Shown piece by piece: positions 19,276 through 29,120 of a stretch of 32,310 bases of DNA. Below the pieces are notes generated by a model. That model saw only the letters and a list, made by a program, of their open reading frames with translations. It was not told the DNA's origin and made no database searches. Source of the stretch: Lactifluus volemus. Its lineage: Eukaryota; Basidiomycota; Agaricomycetes; Russulales; Russulaceae. The number at the start of each line of letters is the position of its first letter. The stretch's first letter is position 1. The position numbers were made by a program, and so were the translations under genes. Location of the stretch: the NCBI GenBank assembly GCA_022376515.1, contig WTXI01000381.1, positions 1 through 32,310 of the forward strand, in the 5' to 3' direction.

Positions 19276-20904
19276 ATGGCTTCTACATCAACCGCCTCTA
19301 AAGATTGGAGGAATACATATGAAACCAGCATCGAGCACGAAACCGACCCCGCAAAAGTGCGATGCCCATTCCCAGTCAGACCAGAAATAAATGATACGAT
19401 CCCAAAGAAATACACGGTGAACATGGAGCATATCCTAATGGAGACAGGACATGTTCCATGGTCCGGATACTACACAAACTACAAGCATACACGCATCGCG
19501 CTCTCAAACGCGTGGGGGGTGTGGTTCGAAATCGAACGACGCATTAACGAAATCGTGGCCGTTCGAGTCGCACGAAATTCGTTGAAATTGTTACACCTCC
19601 CAGTAGAAGGACTCGACATGAGAGAACTCATCCGATCGGGGGAAGCGATCGATGCAACGGCCCCCCCCTCTCGCGCCCCGACACCATTCCAGACACCGTA
19701 TAATCCCCCAAATATCCCTAGAGACGAGCCCGAAGAAAGACCCGAACGTGACGACGAAATGCGCGCGAATATCGGGCGGTCAACCGACACCGCACGCGAA
19801 CCCCCTCGCCGTCCTACGGGACGTCCCCGAGGCGACGGCGACGACCCCTATGGATTAGACGATGTGCTAGACGAACCTATGGGAAAAAATAACGTCAGGT
19901 TGGAAGGAATTCCCCCCGAAAAGTTCACAGGAGAAAGGGGACATACCATACCCTTCCTGACCAAATTCAAGAGGTATATTTTGATGAATCGAGATGCGGC
20001 AATCGCCAGAGACCCCTACAAGAGATCAGCTTTCTTCCTATCCTTGATAGGAGGAACAAAAACGGATGGATGGGTCGAGCGGTCGTACGACTGGCTCGAT
20101 CGCGCTGAGCGCGACCCATCCATCCTTCCCTATGATACCACGGCTTGGGAAGTCTTGGAAAGCGAATTTAAGCGGTCATTCGTCGATTATGCAGAGCATG
20201 AAAAAGCCCAGGATGAAATCCGACGACTTAAGATGACCAACGAAAACGTCGATCAGTACATCGCGGATTTCGAACGCCTGGGCCACCGCGCGGGGCTAGA
20301 TCTCGATGATCCGATGGCGCTACGCCTCTTTGCTCGCGGTCTTCCCGTTGGGCTCGCGGATTCTTGTATCGATATCGAAAATCCGGAGACGTTTGAGCAG
20401 TGGACGAAGGCAGCACAAAGACATCATCGGAATTGGCTGCGGAAACGCGCCATCCATTCGAATTACGGCGGAACAAACAACCGACAACAGAGCCAAAAAG
20501 GAAATCAAGGTGGCAACAACTTCTATTGGCGCAGACCTCAGCAAAATCAGAATAACAACTCCCCCCCTCGCTCGCGCTGGCAGGCAAAAGACCCAAATGC
20601 AATGGATACGTCTGCAGTCGCTAGGAAAGCCACTACCGATGCTGAAAAAGAGCAGCATCGTAAAGAGGGACGGTGTTTCGAGTGCAGCCAACAGGGCCAC
20701 CTTGCGCGCAACTGCCCGAATAGGAAACCCCGGGTCCGGGCCGCCGATGCCGGAACGGAAAAATCGACCACACTCGAAGAACAAAAAACCTACACACCAG
20801 CGGAGGCCGCGGCCTTTATAAAGAAATTCTCGGATGAAGAAAGGGAGGAATTCGTGAAAAACCTGCAAGCTTTGGGAGAGGATGCGGGTTTTCAAGCGGC
20901 CTGA
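19276..20904 (+). CDS. gag: Gag polyprotein of element 1, 542 aa, intact
   Basis: This structural protein packages element RNA into virus-like particles. ATG at 19276 lies only 46 bp after the LTR. After a polar N-terminus comes the retrotransposon gag (capsid-like) region at about residues 215-385, with the pattern YIADFERLGHRAG and LFARGLPVGLAD. A basic, Gln/Asn-rich linker follows, then one CCHC zinc knuckle, C-x2-C-x4-H-x4-C, at residues 467-480 (CFECSQQGHLARNC). The C-terminus is acidic and charged. The frame has no lesion. It ends TGA at 20904, just after a slippery heptamer that would pass ribosomes into pol. Confidence 0.95.
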   Translation: MASTSTASKDWRNTYETSIEHETDPAKVRCPFPVRPEINDTIPKKYTVNMEHILMETGHVPWSGYYTNYKHTRIALSNAWGVWFEIERRINEIVAVRVARNSLKLLHLPVEGLDMRELIRSGEAIDATAPPSRAPTPFQTPYNPPNIPRDEPEERPERDDEMRANIGRSTDTAREPPRRPTGRPRGDGDDPYGLDDVLDEPMGKNNVRLEGIPPEKFTGERGHTIPFLTKFKRYILMNRDAAIARDPYKRSAFFLSLIGGTKTDGWVERSYDWLDRAERDPSILPYDTTAWEVLESEFKRSFVDYAEHEKAQDEIRRLKMTNENVDQYIADFERLGHRAGLDLDDPMALRLFARGLPVGLADSCIDIENPETFEQWTKAAQRHHRNWLRKRAIHSNYGGTNNRQQSQKGNQGGNNFYWRRPQQNQNNNSPPRSRWQAKDPNAMDTSAVARKATTDAEKEQHRKEGRCFECSQQGHLARNCPNRKPRVRAADAGTEKSTTLEEQKTYTPAEAAAFIKKFSDEEREEFVKNLQALGEDAGFQAA

Positions 20905-20927
20905 ATGCAACAGCTCTCATTCGGGCC
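20886..20927 (+). promoter_or_regulatory. Predicted -1 ribosomal frameshift signal at the gag/pol junction
   Basis: The heptamer G GGT TTT (20886-20892) is in the gag zero frame with the X XXY YYZ form. After a 5-nt spacer (20893-20897), GGCCTGAAT (20898-20906) can pair with ATTCGGGCC (20919-20927): 9 bp with one T-G wobble and a 12-nt loop. The gag stop lies within the stem. The -1 frame is open from 20892 through the protease motif. A short match of loop CAGCTC (20911-20916) to GAGCTG (21004-21009) could extend it to a pseudoknot, but that is weak. Confidence 0.75.
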
Positions 20928-23900
20928 TGTAGTACTGACTCTTTGTATACGGCTAGGAATAAATATATCAAGACTGGATTCTTGATCTATACATCGAGGA
21001 AACGAGCTGAAAACCATGCACTCTTGGATACGGGAGCCACAGAATGCTTCATACACCCACGACTAGTTAACAAACTAGGGCTAAAAGAACGACCCCTGCA
21101 ACGACCATGAAATGTTCGTAACGTAGATGGAACAATCAATCAAGCAGGAAAAACGACAACAGGAGTTGAACTAACGGTCAAATTGAATGGGAAGCCATGC
21201 GACCACCTATTCTTCGTCACAGACATAGGGGAAGACGACATTATCCTAGGCTACCCCTTCTTTGAATCGTTCAATCCTACCATCGATTGGGAAAAAGGCC
21301 AACTATCCGGAGAAGTCGTCGCCATTACCAAAGGAGAAGAGACCCTGTCTCCCAGAATAGCAAAAACTACGATGGCTACCCAACTGGCAGTACAGGCTAG
21401 AGAAGACAAGAAAACTTGGGACCAGATCGTCCCAAAACAATACCACCAGTATGGGAAGGTCTTTCAAGAAGGTGCCTCAGAGCGATTCCCAGGACCAAGG
21501 AAATGGGACCACGCCATCGACCTAAAACCAGATGCCCCCACCTCACTAGACTGCCGCGTATACCCATTATCCCCTGCTGAGAAGCAAGCACAAAAAGAAT
21601 TCATCGCTACGAACCTACGACTAGGAAGAATTCGTAGATCCAAGTCACAATATGCTTGTGGCTTCTTCTTCGTGGGGAAAAAGGACGGGAAGTTACGACC
21701 AGTACAGGACTATCGGAAACTCAACGAATGGACAATCCCTAACCGCTACCCCCTTCCCCTGATCACCGACCTCATCCACGACCTGGCGGATAAAAAGTTA
21801 TTCACCAAGTTTGATGTTCGTTGGGGATACAACAATATCTGACTAAAAGAAGGTGACGAGTGGAAGGCGGCATTCAAAACCAGCGAAGGACTATTCGAAC
21901 CTACAGTAATGTTTTTTGGCCTGCGCAACTCCCCAGCTACCTTCCAAACAATGATGGACGAAATATTCCGAGACGAGATTCAAGAAGGATGGGTCAAGAT
22001 CTACATGGATGACATTGTCATTGCAACCACGGATGACGAAGTCCTTCATAGTCTACGGGTCGACCACATCCTAAACAAACTGGCAAAACACGATCTCTTC
22101 CTTAAACCAGAAAAATGCCACTTCCATCAAAGAGAAGTCGAGTACTTGGGAGTAATCATCGGCAATGGCAAGATTCGAATGGACCCCATCAAAGTCAAAG
22201 GAATCACCGACTGGCCGACACCCACTACCGTAAAAGAAGTGCGCAGCTTCCTCGGATTCTGCAACTTCTACCGCGCCTTTATTCCCCATTTCTCCAACAT
22301 TGCACGACCCCTGAATGACCTCACATGCAAAAACCGACAGTGGACGTGGTTGACCAAGGAACAAACAGCGTTCGATCGGTTGAAACAAGTCTGTACTGAA
22401 TCGCCAGTCCTTCGGGCTCCTGATTGGACCAAACGCTTCATCCTGGAAACAGACGCTTCTGGCTTTGCCCTGGGAGCTGTCATTGCCCAGGAATTTGACG
22501 ATGGAATCCACCCAATCGCGTTCCATAGCCGGACTCTCCTGGATGCCGAAAGAAACTATGATACCCACGACAAGGAACTGGCTGCGATCATATTCGGATT
22601 TAAATGTGGCCGTCCGTTCTTCCTCGGGGCTAAACATGCAGTAGAAGTGAGGACGGATCACAAGAACCTTCAATATTTCCGCGAACCACAAAAAGTTACA
22701 GGACGACAAGCCCGTTGGCTCACGTTCCTACAAGACTTCAATTACACCCTCGCCATATCCCTGGACACCAAAACACCGTTGCCGACCTCCTATCACGGAG
22801 ATCAGACCTTAATAAGGGGGTGAATACCGATGAACCACGCATTCTCCTGCCAGACACCCTTTTTTCCGAACCCCAACACGACTCCCTATGTAAAACCTTC
22901 CTGGAAGACAACGCAGAACATCGACGATCGATCCTCCGACAAATCCACGACAGCCCTATTGGTGGACACCCAGGTATCGCCAATACATGGGAGTTAGTCA
23001 AACGATCATACGAAGGACCCCGACTTCGAGAATTTGTAGAAGAATACGTGAAAGGGTGTGCCAAATGTCAAGAATCAAAAACGAACCTCCCACGATCGAA
23101 AGCACCCCTCCAACGTTTTGATACACATGTAGAAGACGGCCCCTTTCAATACGTATCCATGGACCTCATCACAGACTTACCAAAGTCAGAAGGATACGAC
23201 AGCATCCTGACCATCGTCGACCAGGGATGCTCCAAAGCGGCTAAGTTCATCCCGTGCACGAAAACAATCGACGGACCTGGAGTCGCCAAGGAATACCTTC
23301 GCCACCTTGTACCATGGTTTGGTTTACCACGACGGATCATATCGACCGAGACCCACGCTTCACCTCCAACTTCTCTCGTGCAATCTGTAAAGACACAGGA
23401 ATCCAACAAAACCTATCCACCGCATTTCACCCACGAACCGATGGACAGACAGAGCGAATGAACGCGTGGGTAGACAATACCTACGACCATGGACCAGCAA
23501 TCACCTCATGACTGGGCACGACTGCTCCCCATGGCAGAATTCGCTCACAACTCATGGAAACACGACGTAGCTCGAAAATCACCCACGAACTCCTCACGGG
23601 AGCGCACCCCCAAATCAATATTCAACTGATCGAAGAAAACGTCCCAGCAGCGATCGATCGGCTCCGAGAACTCGCAGAAGCCAGACAGTCGGCTCAGGAA
23701 CGACTTCAGACGATACAAAAGGCTAGAGACGACAAGACACCGCGAAACCCACGAGGAAAGACGACGGAGAAACTCAAGAAAGGTGATCAAGTGTGGTTAG
23801 AAGGGAAGAACCTATCGATCAAAGGCAAACGAAAACTCATGCCCAAAAGATACGGACCCTTCACAATCACAGAAGAAGTGACGCCGGTGGTGTTCCGTCT

Positions 23901-24218
23901 GGACCTCCCAGAATCAATGAAAGTGCACGACGTCTTCCATATCGATCTCCTATCACCATACAAGGAGACGGAGGCCTATGGCACGCCGTTCACACGACCA
24001 CCACCGATCATCGATAAGAGCGAAGAAGAATACGAGATCGATGCGATACTAGATGTGAAGAAGCAAAAGGCAGAGGAGGAGGGCTTCAATACCTCGTCCA
24101 CTGGAAAGGATATCCAAACTCCGACAACACATGGGTCAAGCACAAAGACCTAGACGCCCCAGAACTCCTAAAAGAATACTATCGGAACTCCGCTACGGCT
24201 GGACGACCAGAAGTATAA
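20892..24218 (+). pseudogene. pol: Pol polyprotein of element 1 (PR-RT-RNase H-IN-chromodomain), broken
   Basis: The reading frame is entered by -1 shift from gag. Aspartic protease motif DTGA lies at 21027-21038. Reverse transcriptase spans about 21540-22300 with YMDD at 22002-22013. RNase H is at about 22430-22780 (ETDASGFALGA, DKELAA, RTDHKNL). Integrase has an N-terminal H-H-C-C region (GGHPGIANT ... CAKC, about 22960-23080) and the DDE core (MDLITDLP, DRDPRF, DGQTER). A chromodomain near 24020-24180 ends pol at TAA 24216-24218. Lesions: TGA at 21108-21110 and 21840-21842, each explicable as CGA to TGA, and single-base losses near 22757, 23345, 23475, 23575 and 24085. As read, no active polyprotein is made. 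Domain identities are very secure. Confidence 0.95.
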
Positions 24219-24293
24219 ATACAACCCCCTCTCCACCGAATATTCCCCATCCCACTACTCCATCAACCCAGCCAACCCGCAATACATAGAAAC

Positions 24294-25890
24294 ATGTCCT
24301 CTACCTCTTCCCCCACTACTTCCCCTGTTATCACCAATGACCCCCTGCCTCTCTCACCACCCCCCGACTTCAGTGTCGACCTCGAAATCACTGAAGGAGA
24401 ACCCTTGAACCCATCCATCGCCAAAGAATGCCAGTAGCAGCTTTCAACGCTACAGACGAACCGAACGGCAATAGGTACATCATGATGGCTTACCAGGCCG
24501 CGATCATTGGGGCCACTCGAGAGTTCCATAGACTCCCCACTCGATCGGCAATGAGAATTACCGGACACCTCCCCTACCCATTACCTGACCATACCGTAGC
24601 TACCCACTTCCGGTGGGCAGTAGAACACGCGATGTCCATCCTACAGGGGGCCAATATGTGGAACCTCCCCCTTCAGGAAGCACTACAGCGATTCGGCCAT
24701 TCTGACCCACGATATAGCGTCGGGTCAACAAGAACTCCTTCACCTCCCCCACTCATGCTTCGCCCCCGAACAGAAATCACCGAGCTAGTACTACGACACC
24801 TTGGTAGAACCATCGCACCGATGCCAGTAAGTCCGGCGCCGTCATATCACTCAGATTTTCCGCCACCCCCATCGACCCCGTCGTACCACGTAACAACACC
24901 ACCCGGGAACACCCCGGACCTCTCCCTACATCCCCGACCCCCGACGATCCTATTTCGTCCTCCGACGAAGCAGTGGATGCGCTTATCACTCATGACTTCG
25001 AGATGGCCCTCGAAGAAGCTGAAAGAGAACAACGGGAGATGCTACGAACCCTACACCTGATGGACCCCAGCCGGGTGTTAAACCAGGAGTAGGATGGATC
25101 GTCAACCAGATCCTCCCTGATTGGAAATTACCCAACGTCCCGGATGGCAACGGAACATCCACTGCCGCTTTTGTTCTCATCGACATGACGGACGATGATG
25201 GGCCATCGTACTGGGAACTCAAGGGAAGAACTGTCCTACAAGTTGCAGACCACTTAGGGCCGCACGCGCACGATTCCCCCAACGCCCGTATACCCGCAAA
25301 CAACGATTCTTGTTTGCGGAAGACGAAAAACACTCACCCTTGGTCGATGCGGCCCTAGAAGAACTTGAAGACCCGACCTTGACGGCTGAGGTAATTCGTC
25401 ACCGCTTATTCATCAGCAAGATGAGGAGGACGGCACGCCACATGTCCCACCTTCGTCGCAAATTCCTAGCGTACCAGGAGGAAGCCTGGATCACCTACGA
25501 GCTCCTAGCAAATGCGAATGCCGCCTTTCGCATCACCCATATGATCAACTCCGACATAGGCGGTGGCTTCGGTAGTGGCGCACGTCTCTCCCATAGAGTT
25601 CGACTGAAGGGATGGACGTCCTTGAGGACCCTGGAGAGAGGACCCACACGTCGCGAAGCATTTTGCGAATGGTGTAGGCGGGAGGACCACGATACGGGTT
25701 TTGTCATTTCCTGCGTAAGTGCCAGTTTTGTAGTCAATGTGGACACGTCGAAGACAAGTGCAATATCCCCCACCGAAACTGTCATCACGGCCTTACATGC
25801 AAGGTTCCCGTCGATCACCCTAACCTCGAAAAGACCCGCTGCCCCACGAGGACTCGTCGCCCTGCCCGACTCGGTGTCCGCTTCACTTAG
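24294..25890 (+). pseudogene. ORF3 of element 1: post-pol zinc-motif protein gene, frameshifted
   Basis: Between pol and the polypurine tract lies about 1.6 kb that a plain gag-pol element does not need. ATG 24294 opens a Ser/Pro-rich start. Helical text follows (REFHRLPTRSAMRITGHLPY, FRWAVEHAMSILQGA), then an acidic segment, then SPLVDAALEELEDPTLTAEV and a basic helical part. The C-terminus is cysteine-rich: CEWCRREDHDTGFC (C-x2-C-x4-H-x4-C), after one frame change CQFCSQCGHVEDKC (same spacing), then CHHGLTCKVPVDH with a final C (C-x5-C-x5-H-x7-C), ending TAG 25888-25890. Four or more frame changes mean the copy is damaged. Element 2 carries a related ORF in the same place. No membrane segment or signal peptide is seen, so it is not an envelope gene. 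An RNA-binding or nucleocapsid-like role is a guess. Confidence 0.7.
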
Positions 25891-25905
25891 AAGCTTCAGA
25901 CGCTA

Positions 25906-25914
25906 ATAAGGGGG
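25906..25914 (+). other. Polypurine tract of element 1
   Basis: AATAAGGGGG just before the 3' LTR (25918) is the likely plus-strand primer. The bases TAA separate the G run from the LTR's TGTCAC. Confidence 0.7.
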
Positions 25915-25917
25915 TAA

Positions 25918-26395
25918 TGTCACGGTAACGTGACGTGACGGTCACAGGTGACCCTGACTCATCATTTTCCTTCTCTTACTCATCGATACGTTGGACGATT
26001 CTCCCACCTTCCGTTAGTTTCCGTAACGTTCCGGTTAGTTCCATAGCTTCTACACATTTACAGGGACCCCCTGAACATTCTAGTACGATCCGTTGTTCAA
26101 GTATATATATCCCTTGTACCTCTGAGACGGGCCTTAAGCTCGTTCTCCTGTAGAACTCAGGTAGTCGATACAGCGAGCAATACAAGTGGCTGTTCAGCCT
26201 TCCCTTCCCCTTCCCCTCTGAAAGACTGCCTCCTCTTTGAGTGAAGCCTTTGAAGACTTGTGTGGATCACGCCACAGTCAAGTCTTCTACTCTTTGACTA
26301 GACCTTCGCGCCTTAGTCCCTGCGGCCGCTCCGTCGTTCCGCTTAGTCAGCACGACTCAGAACCGAAACCACGCCACGGTGACCTGACCGTGACA
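25918..26395 (+). repeat. 3' LTR of element 1 (478 bp)
   Basis: It has the same ends as the 5' LTR. The U3 differs in a short cluster (about 26033-26070), whereas R and U5 are identical. It is followed directly by the GACAG duplication. Confidence 0.97.
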
Positions 26396-26400
26396 GACAG
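26396..26400. repeat. Target-site duplication, right (GACAG)
   Basis: It matches 18745-18749 and confirms that the element inserted as a unit. Confidence 0.95.
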
Positions 26401-26816
26401 CCCGAGCAAGAGCGCCGAGAATCGACATTCCGTTCAAGGAACTTTTGACGCTTGAGCAGAAAGCAAGGCTTAATTTCGTGCTATCTAGGCGGGCCGGGCC
26501 GCCAATGTCATTGACGCGAGATGCGAGGCACCTCGGATTGGACCGTGGTGTGACATTCATTGAAGGTGATAATCTTTATCGCTTTATCATATACCTGTAG
26601 TTCTCAGACAATATGATTTATTTTATGCACCCTTGTCTCAGTGTGTAAAATTTACTCTGATCTACGAGGCTTGATGGCCTCGCGTCTGTGTTCTTTCTGG
26701 CCCTTGCCCGATATGGGCTCGAGCCGGTCCGGGAGGCCGCTTGCGCGAGCCCGACACTTACCGACGCGTCGGGCGACGCCTGGCGCAGCCTCGAGCTGGC
26801 CCGTTAATTTAGATAG

Positions 26817-26837
26817 CTTAGGATCTTTGATCCTAAG
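26817..26837. repeat. Perfect 9-bp hairpin with TTT loop
   Basis: CTTAGGATC and GATCCTAAG are exact inverted copies separated by TTT. No T run follows on either strand, so it is not a bacterial-type terminator. Function is unknown. Confidence 0.85.
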
Positions 26838-27073
26838 TAGTAGTTACTTAATACCTCACTCAAATATATCTATCTCGATGTGAACTATTTTTATTTATTG
26901 TAAGGCATCCACTAAGGGCCGCCTTACAGTCTGAAAGATTGATCTGAAAGAGAGCTGTTATGCTCCGAGTGTAATCTTGGGATCTGAACAATGTGTGAAC
27001 ATCGAGCAAGAGAGTTGGAGGCAAAGATGGGAGACTAGTGTACATGAGACCGGTCCGGCCTCCCACAACCCTC

Positions 27074-27113
27074 AGATCCAGTCCGATCGTGCTAGATCCA
27101 GTCCGATCGTGCT
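27074..27113. repeat. 20-bp tandem duplication
   Basis: AGATCCAGTCCGATCGTGCT occurs twice without a gap and is followed by AGATC of a third start. It is probably a replication-slippage product. Confidence 0.9.
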
Positions 27114-28493
27114 AGATCGCAGCCCTCTTTCTGAAGCTATTCGTACAGTATCATCATGACATGATAAACCACATATTTCCACCATAATCCAGTAGCTTTA
27201 GTGATATGTAGTGACCTACAAGGTGTGCAATGAAAATCACTCACCATTCCACTGTCAGATACAATAAAGGAGTTCAGATCTACGTCGATCTCCCTCTAAA
27301 CCAATGCAATTCACTTTGTGAGGGTGGAATGATGAATTCTGTGTTGCATACTTTAAATATGCACAAATTTTGCAAGCGTGCCAATAAAAAAACCATCAGA
27401 CATATATAGGGTGTGCTATAGGTTTACAGCGCAGTGTAACATCATTTGTGAAACTCGAGACTTGACGCGTCCAGATGTACCTTTCATAATACATTTTCCA
27501 CAGTTTACACACCTTCCACATAGATCCACTACTTCATTTTCAACATGTATATTTAAATTGTATGTCTCTACGTGTACATGCATCCTTAGACAAATCGCAT
27601 GGCTCTAGGGGGAGATCGGTACAGATCTTGTCCTTATCATAAGCACTCCGGCACGTTATGTTTGATGTTTGGGGTTTTGATTCAAACCAGCACTATTTTA
27701 AACCGAAAAAACGCCACATTTCAATGCACATTTTAGTTCTCTATCTTTATGTGATCATAGCGCCCAGAAAGTGTGAGCCCAAGAGCCACGATCTGGACGA
27801 TTTTTGTGGGATCAACTGAATCCGGGGCTATCTCAACGGCCGGACCGTGCATCCGGGCAAGACTCCCGCTCGCTCTCGTTCATGTTTTTCAAGATGTTTT
27901 TGTATCGATTACACTCAATCTATGATGGAACTTGACTTGGTTCTATGTGTATGGGAGCTGGGTCCACTTTGTACGTCACTTGGGAACCTCGATCGCTGAT
28001 AGCTATCGACTTCGACTTGTGATCTGCGAACTGCGAAGCAAGTGCTCTTTCTTTGGGAACTATCATATATTGGTCTAGGCACATTCAATTTGTGAACGGC
28101 TGCTTTACATCTAGCTAGGAATCTGATCTCAGAGCCTAGGTTACTGCCAGCACTGGCTGGAGCCGCTGAACTCTTGGACCACACTCTGGTATCTTACTAG
28201 TATCTCAGGACGCTTGGGACACTCAGGCAAGGGCAGTAATGCACTCTCTATGGGTTACGTGCACACGTAGTCACTGCTTGGAAAAGCTGGTGAGTATTGA
28301 AAGTTGTTATCTCGGAAACATCAATATCTGACAATCCCATTACTAGAAATGTACAATCCATCACCGCGCATCCATTTTGGGCCGCTGGCATGCCCCAAAT
28401 AAGCAGGGCACTTCATATAAGCTTCGTATTTGGTGATGTAGTCCCCGGCTGTTCCCAGAAAACTGACAACTATTCCCACATCCCCTTCAACAT

Positions 28494-29086
28494 TGTTAAG
28501 GTTCCAAGTGGGACCTTTGTACGAAGTGTACGTTCGTTCGTGAAGTCAAGAACTAGACTTGCAAGGCGTGCAAGTCAAGATCAAAGGTTCGATAAAGATG
28601 AGACTTAGTAAACGACTAAGTCAAGAGCGTTTCAGAGGTCAAGGGCTTTGGGCTTAGGGATAAGACCAAAGTGTTCAAGAAGTCGAAGAGCGTGATGGCA
28701 AGAGGGTTCTCTCAGGTCTGATGCTTCTAGGCAAGCAAGGTTCTAATAGATAGAAGACTTGGATTGCGAAACAAAACTGAGACTTAAGGTCTCTAGGGTG
28801 GAAAGTACAGGGTTTATATAGAGAAGAACGAGGCTATGTACACAGCCGTAGGGGCTGTGACCTTCGTACAGCTTTCAGGGTTTGAAACATGTTCCAGGAA
28901 TCAGCGAGTCATCCTGTGCATGTGGCTGTTACTTGCGGCTGTACGGTGCTGTGCAAGGCTGTATCGTGAGAGAAAATAAGTAAGCGATCTGAAACAAAGC
29001 GATCGGCAGTCCATTCGCATAAGCAAGGGAGTCAGCAGTCCGAAAATGTACAGTATGAGTCAGCAAGCACGTGTCAGTCCATAACA
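28494..29086 (-). repeat. 3' LTR of element 2 (593 bp)
   Basis: On the - strand it starts TGTTATGGACTGACACG (29086) and ends ACCTTAACA (28494), with TGTTA/TAACA ends. It has a TATATAAACCC box (about 28812-28822). The five bases outside are AACAT on the + strand (28489-28493), but the partner duplication lies outside the window, so the left boundary rests on the TG...CA pattern. It carries two perfect hairpins: CACAGCC/GGCTGTG (28841-28859) and GACTTGCA/TGCAAGTC (28556-28576). Confidence 0.75.
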
Positions 29087-29098
29087 CCATCCCCCGTC
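29087..29098 (-). other. Polypurine tract of element 2
   Basis: On the - strand, ACGGGGGATGG directly precedes the LTR start TGTTATGG. Its position and purine content fit a plus-strand primer. Confidence 0.65.
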
Positions 29099-29120
29099 TA
29101 AGGCGCAGTCCCACCTGCGT

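Larger units (their letters stand above)
18750..26395 (+). mobile_element. Ty3/gypsy chromovirus-type LTR retrotransposon, element 1, full length
   Basis: The 7646-bp element has two LTRs with TG...CA ends, a 5-bp target duplication and the order gag, protease, reverse transcriptase, RNase H, integrase, chromodomain, then an extra gene. RNase H before integrase is the Ty3/gypsy order; a chromodomain C-terminal to integrase marks the chromovirus branch. Gag and LTRs are sound, but pol has two TGA stops and at least four frameshifts and ORF3 several, so this copy is not autonomous as read. The host is a fungus. The lower homology ends coincide exactly with the LTR ends, showing a simple insertion. 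Confidence 0.97.
26401..28493. other. Intergenic region between the two gypsy elements, no supportable gene
   Basis: A GC-rich patch (about 26490-26810) is followed by AT-rich sequence with many short stop-bounded frames. It holds a perfect hairpin (26817-26837), a 20-bp tandem duplication (27074-27113) and no recognisable coding exon, tRNA or LTR. The - strand frame 27915-28184 has no motif that I recognise. Confidence 0.5.

Noticed and set aside
20320..20910. 196-aa open frame antisense to gag
   Set aside because: It is a mirror of the gag frame with no motif or promoter, and contains only stop-poor antisense of charged codons.
22071..22709. 212-aa open frame antisense to reverse transcriptase/RNase H
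   Set aside because: It lies wholly opposite conserved RT and RNase H coding sequence and shows no family pattern.
26680..26810. Possible tRNA-derived short element
   Set aside because: GC-rich stems can be drawn, but no consensus A or B box and no acceptor-stem pairing were found.
26641..26883. 80-aa + strand frame in the GC-rich patch
   Set aside because: Its Arg/Ser/Pro-rich text is explained by base composition, and it runs through the perfect hairpin.
27915..28184. 89-aa - strand frame
   Set aside because: No motif, no splice context and no similarity to neighbouring elements.
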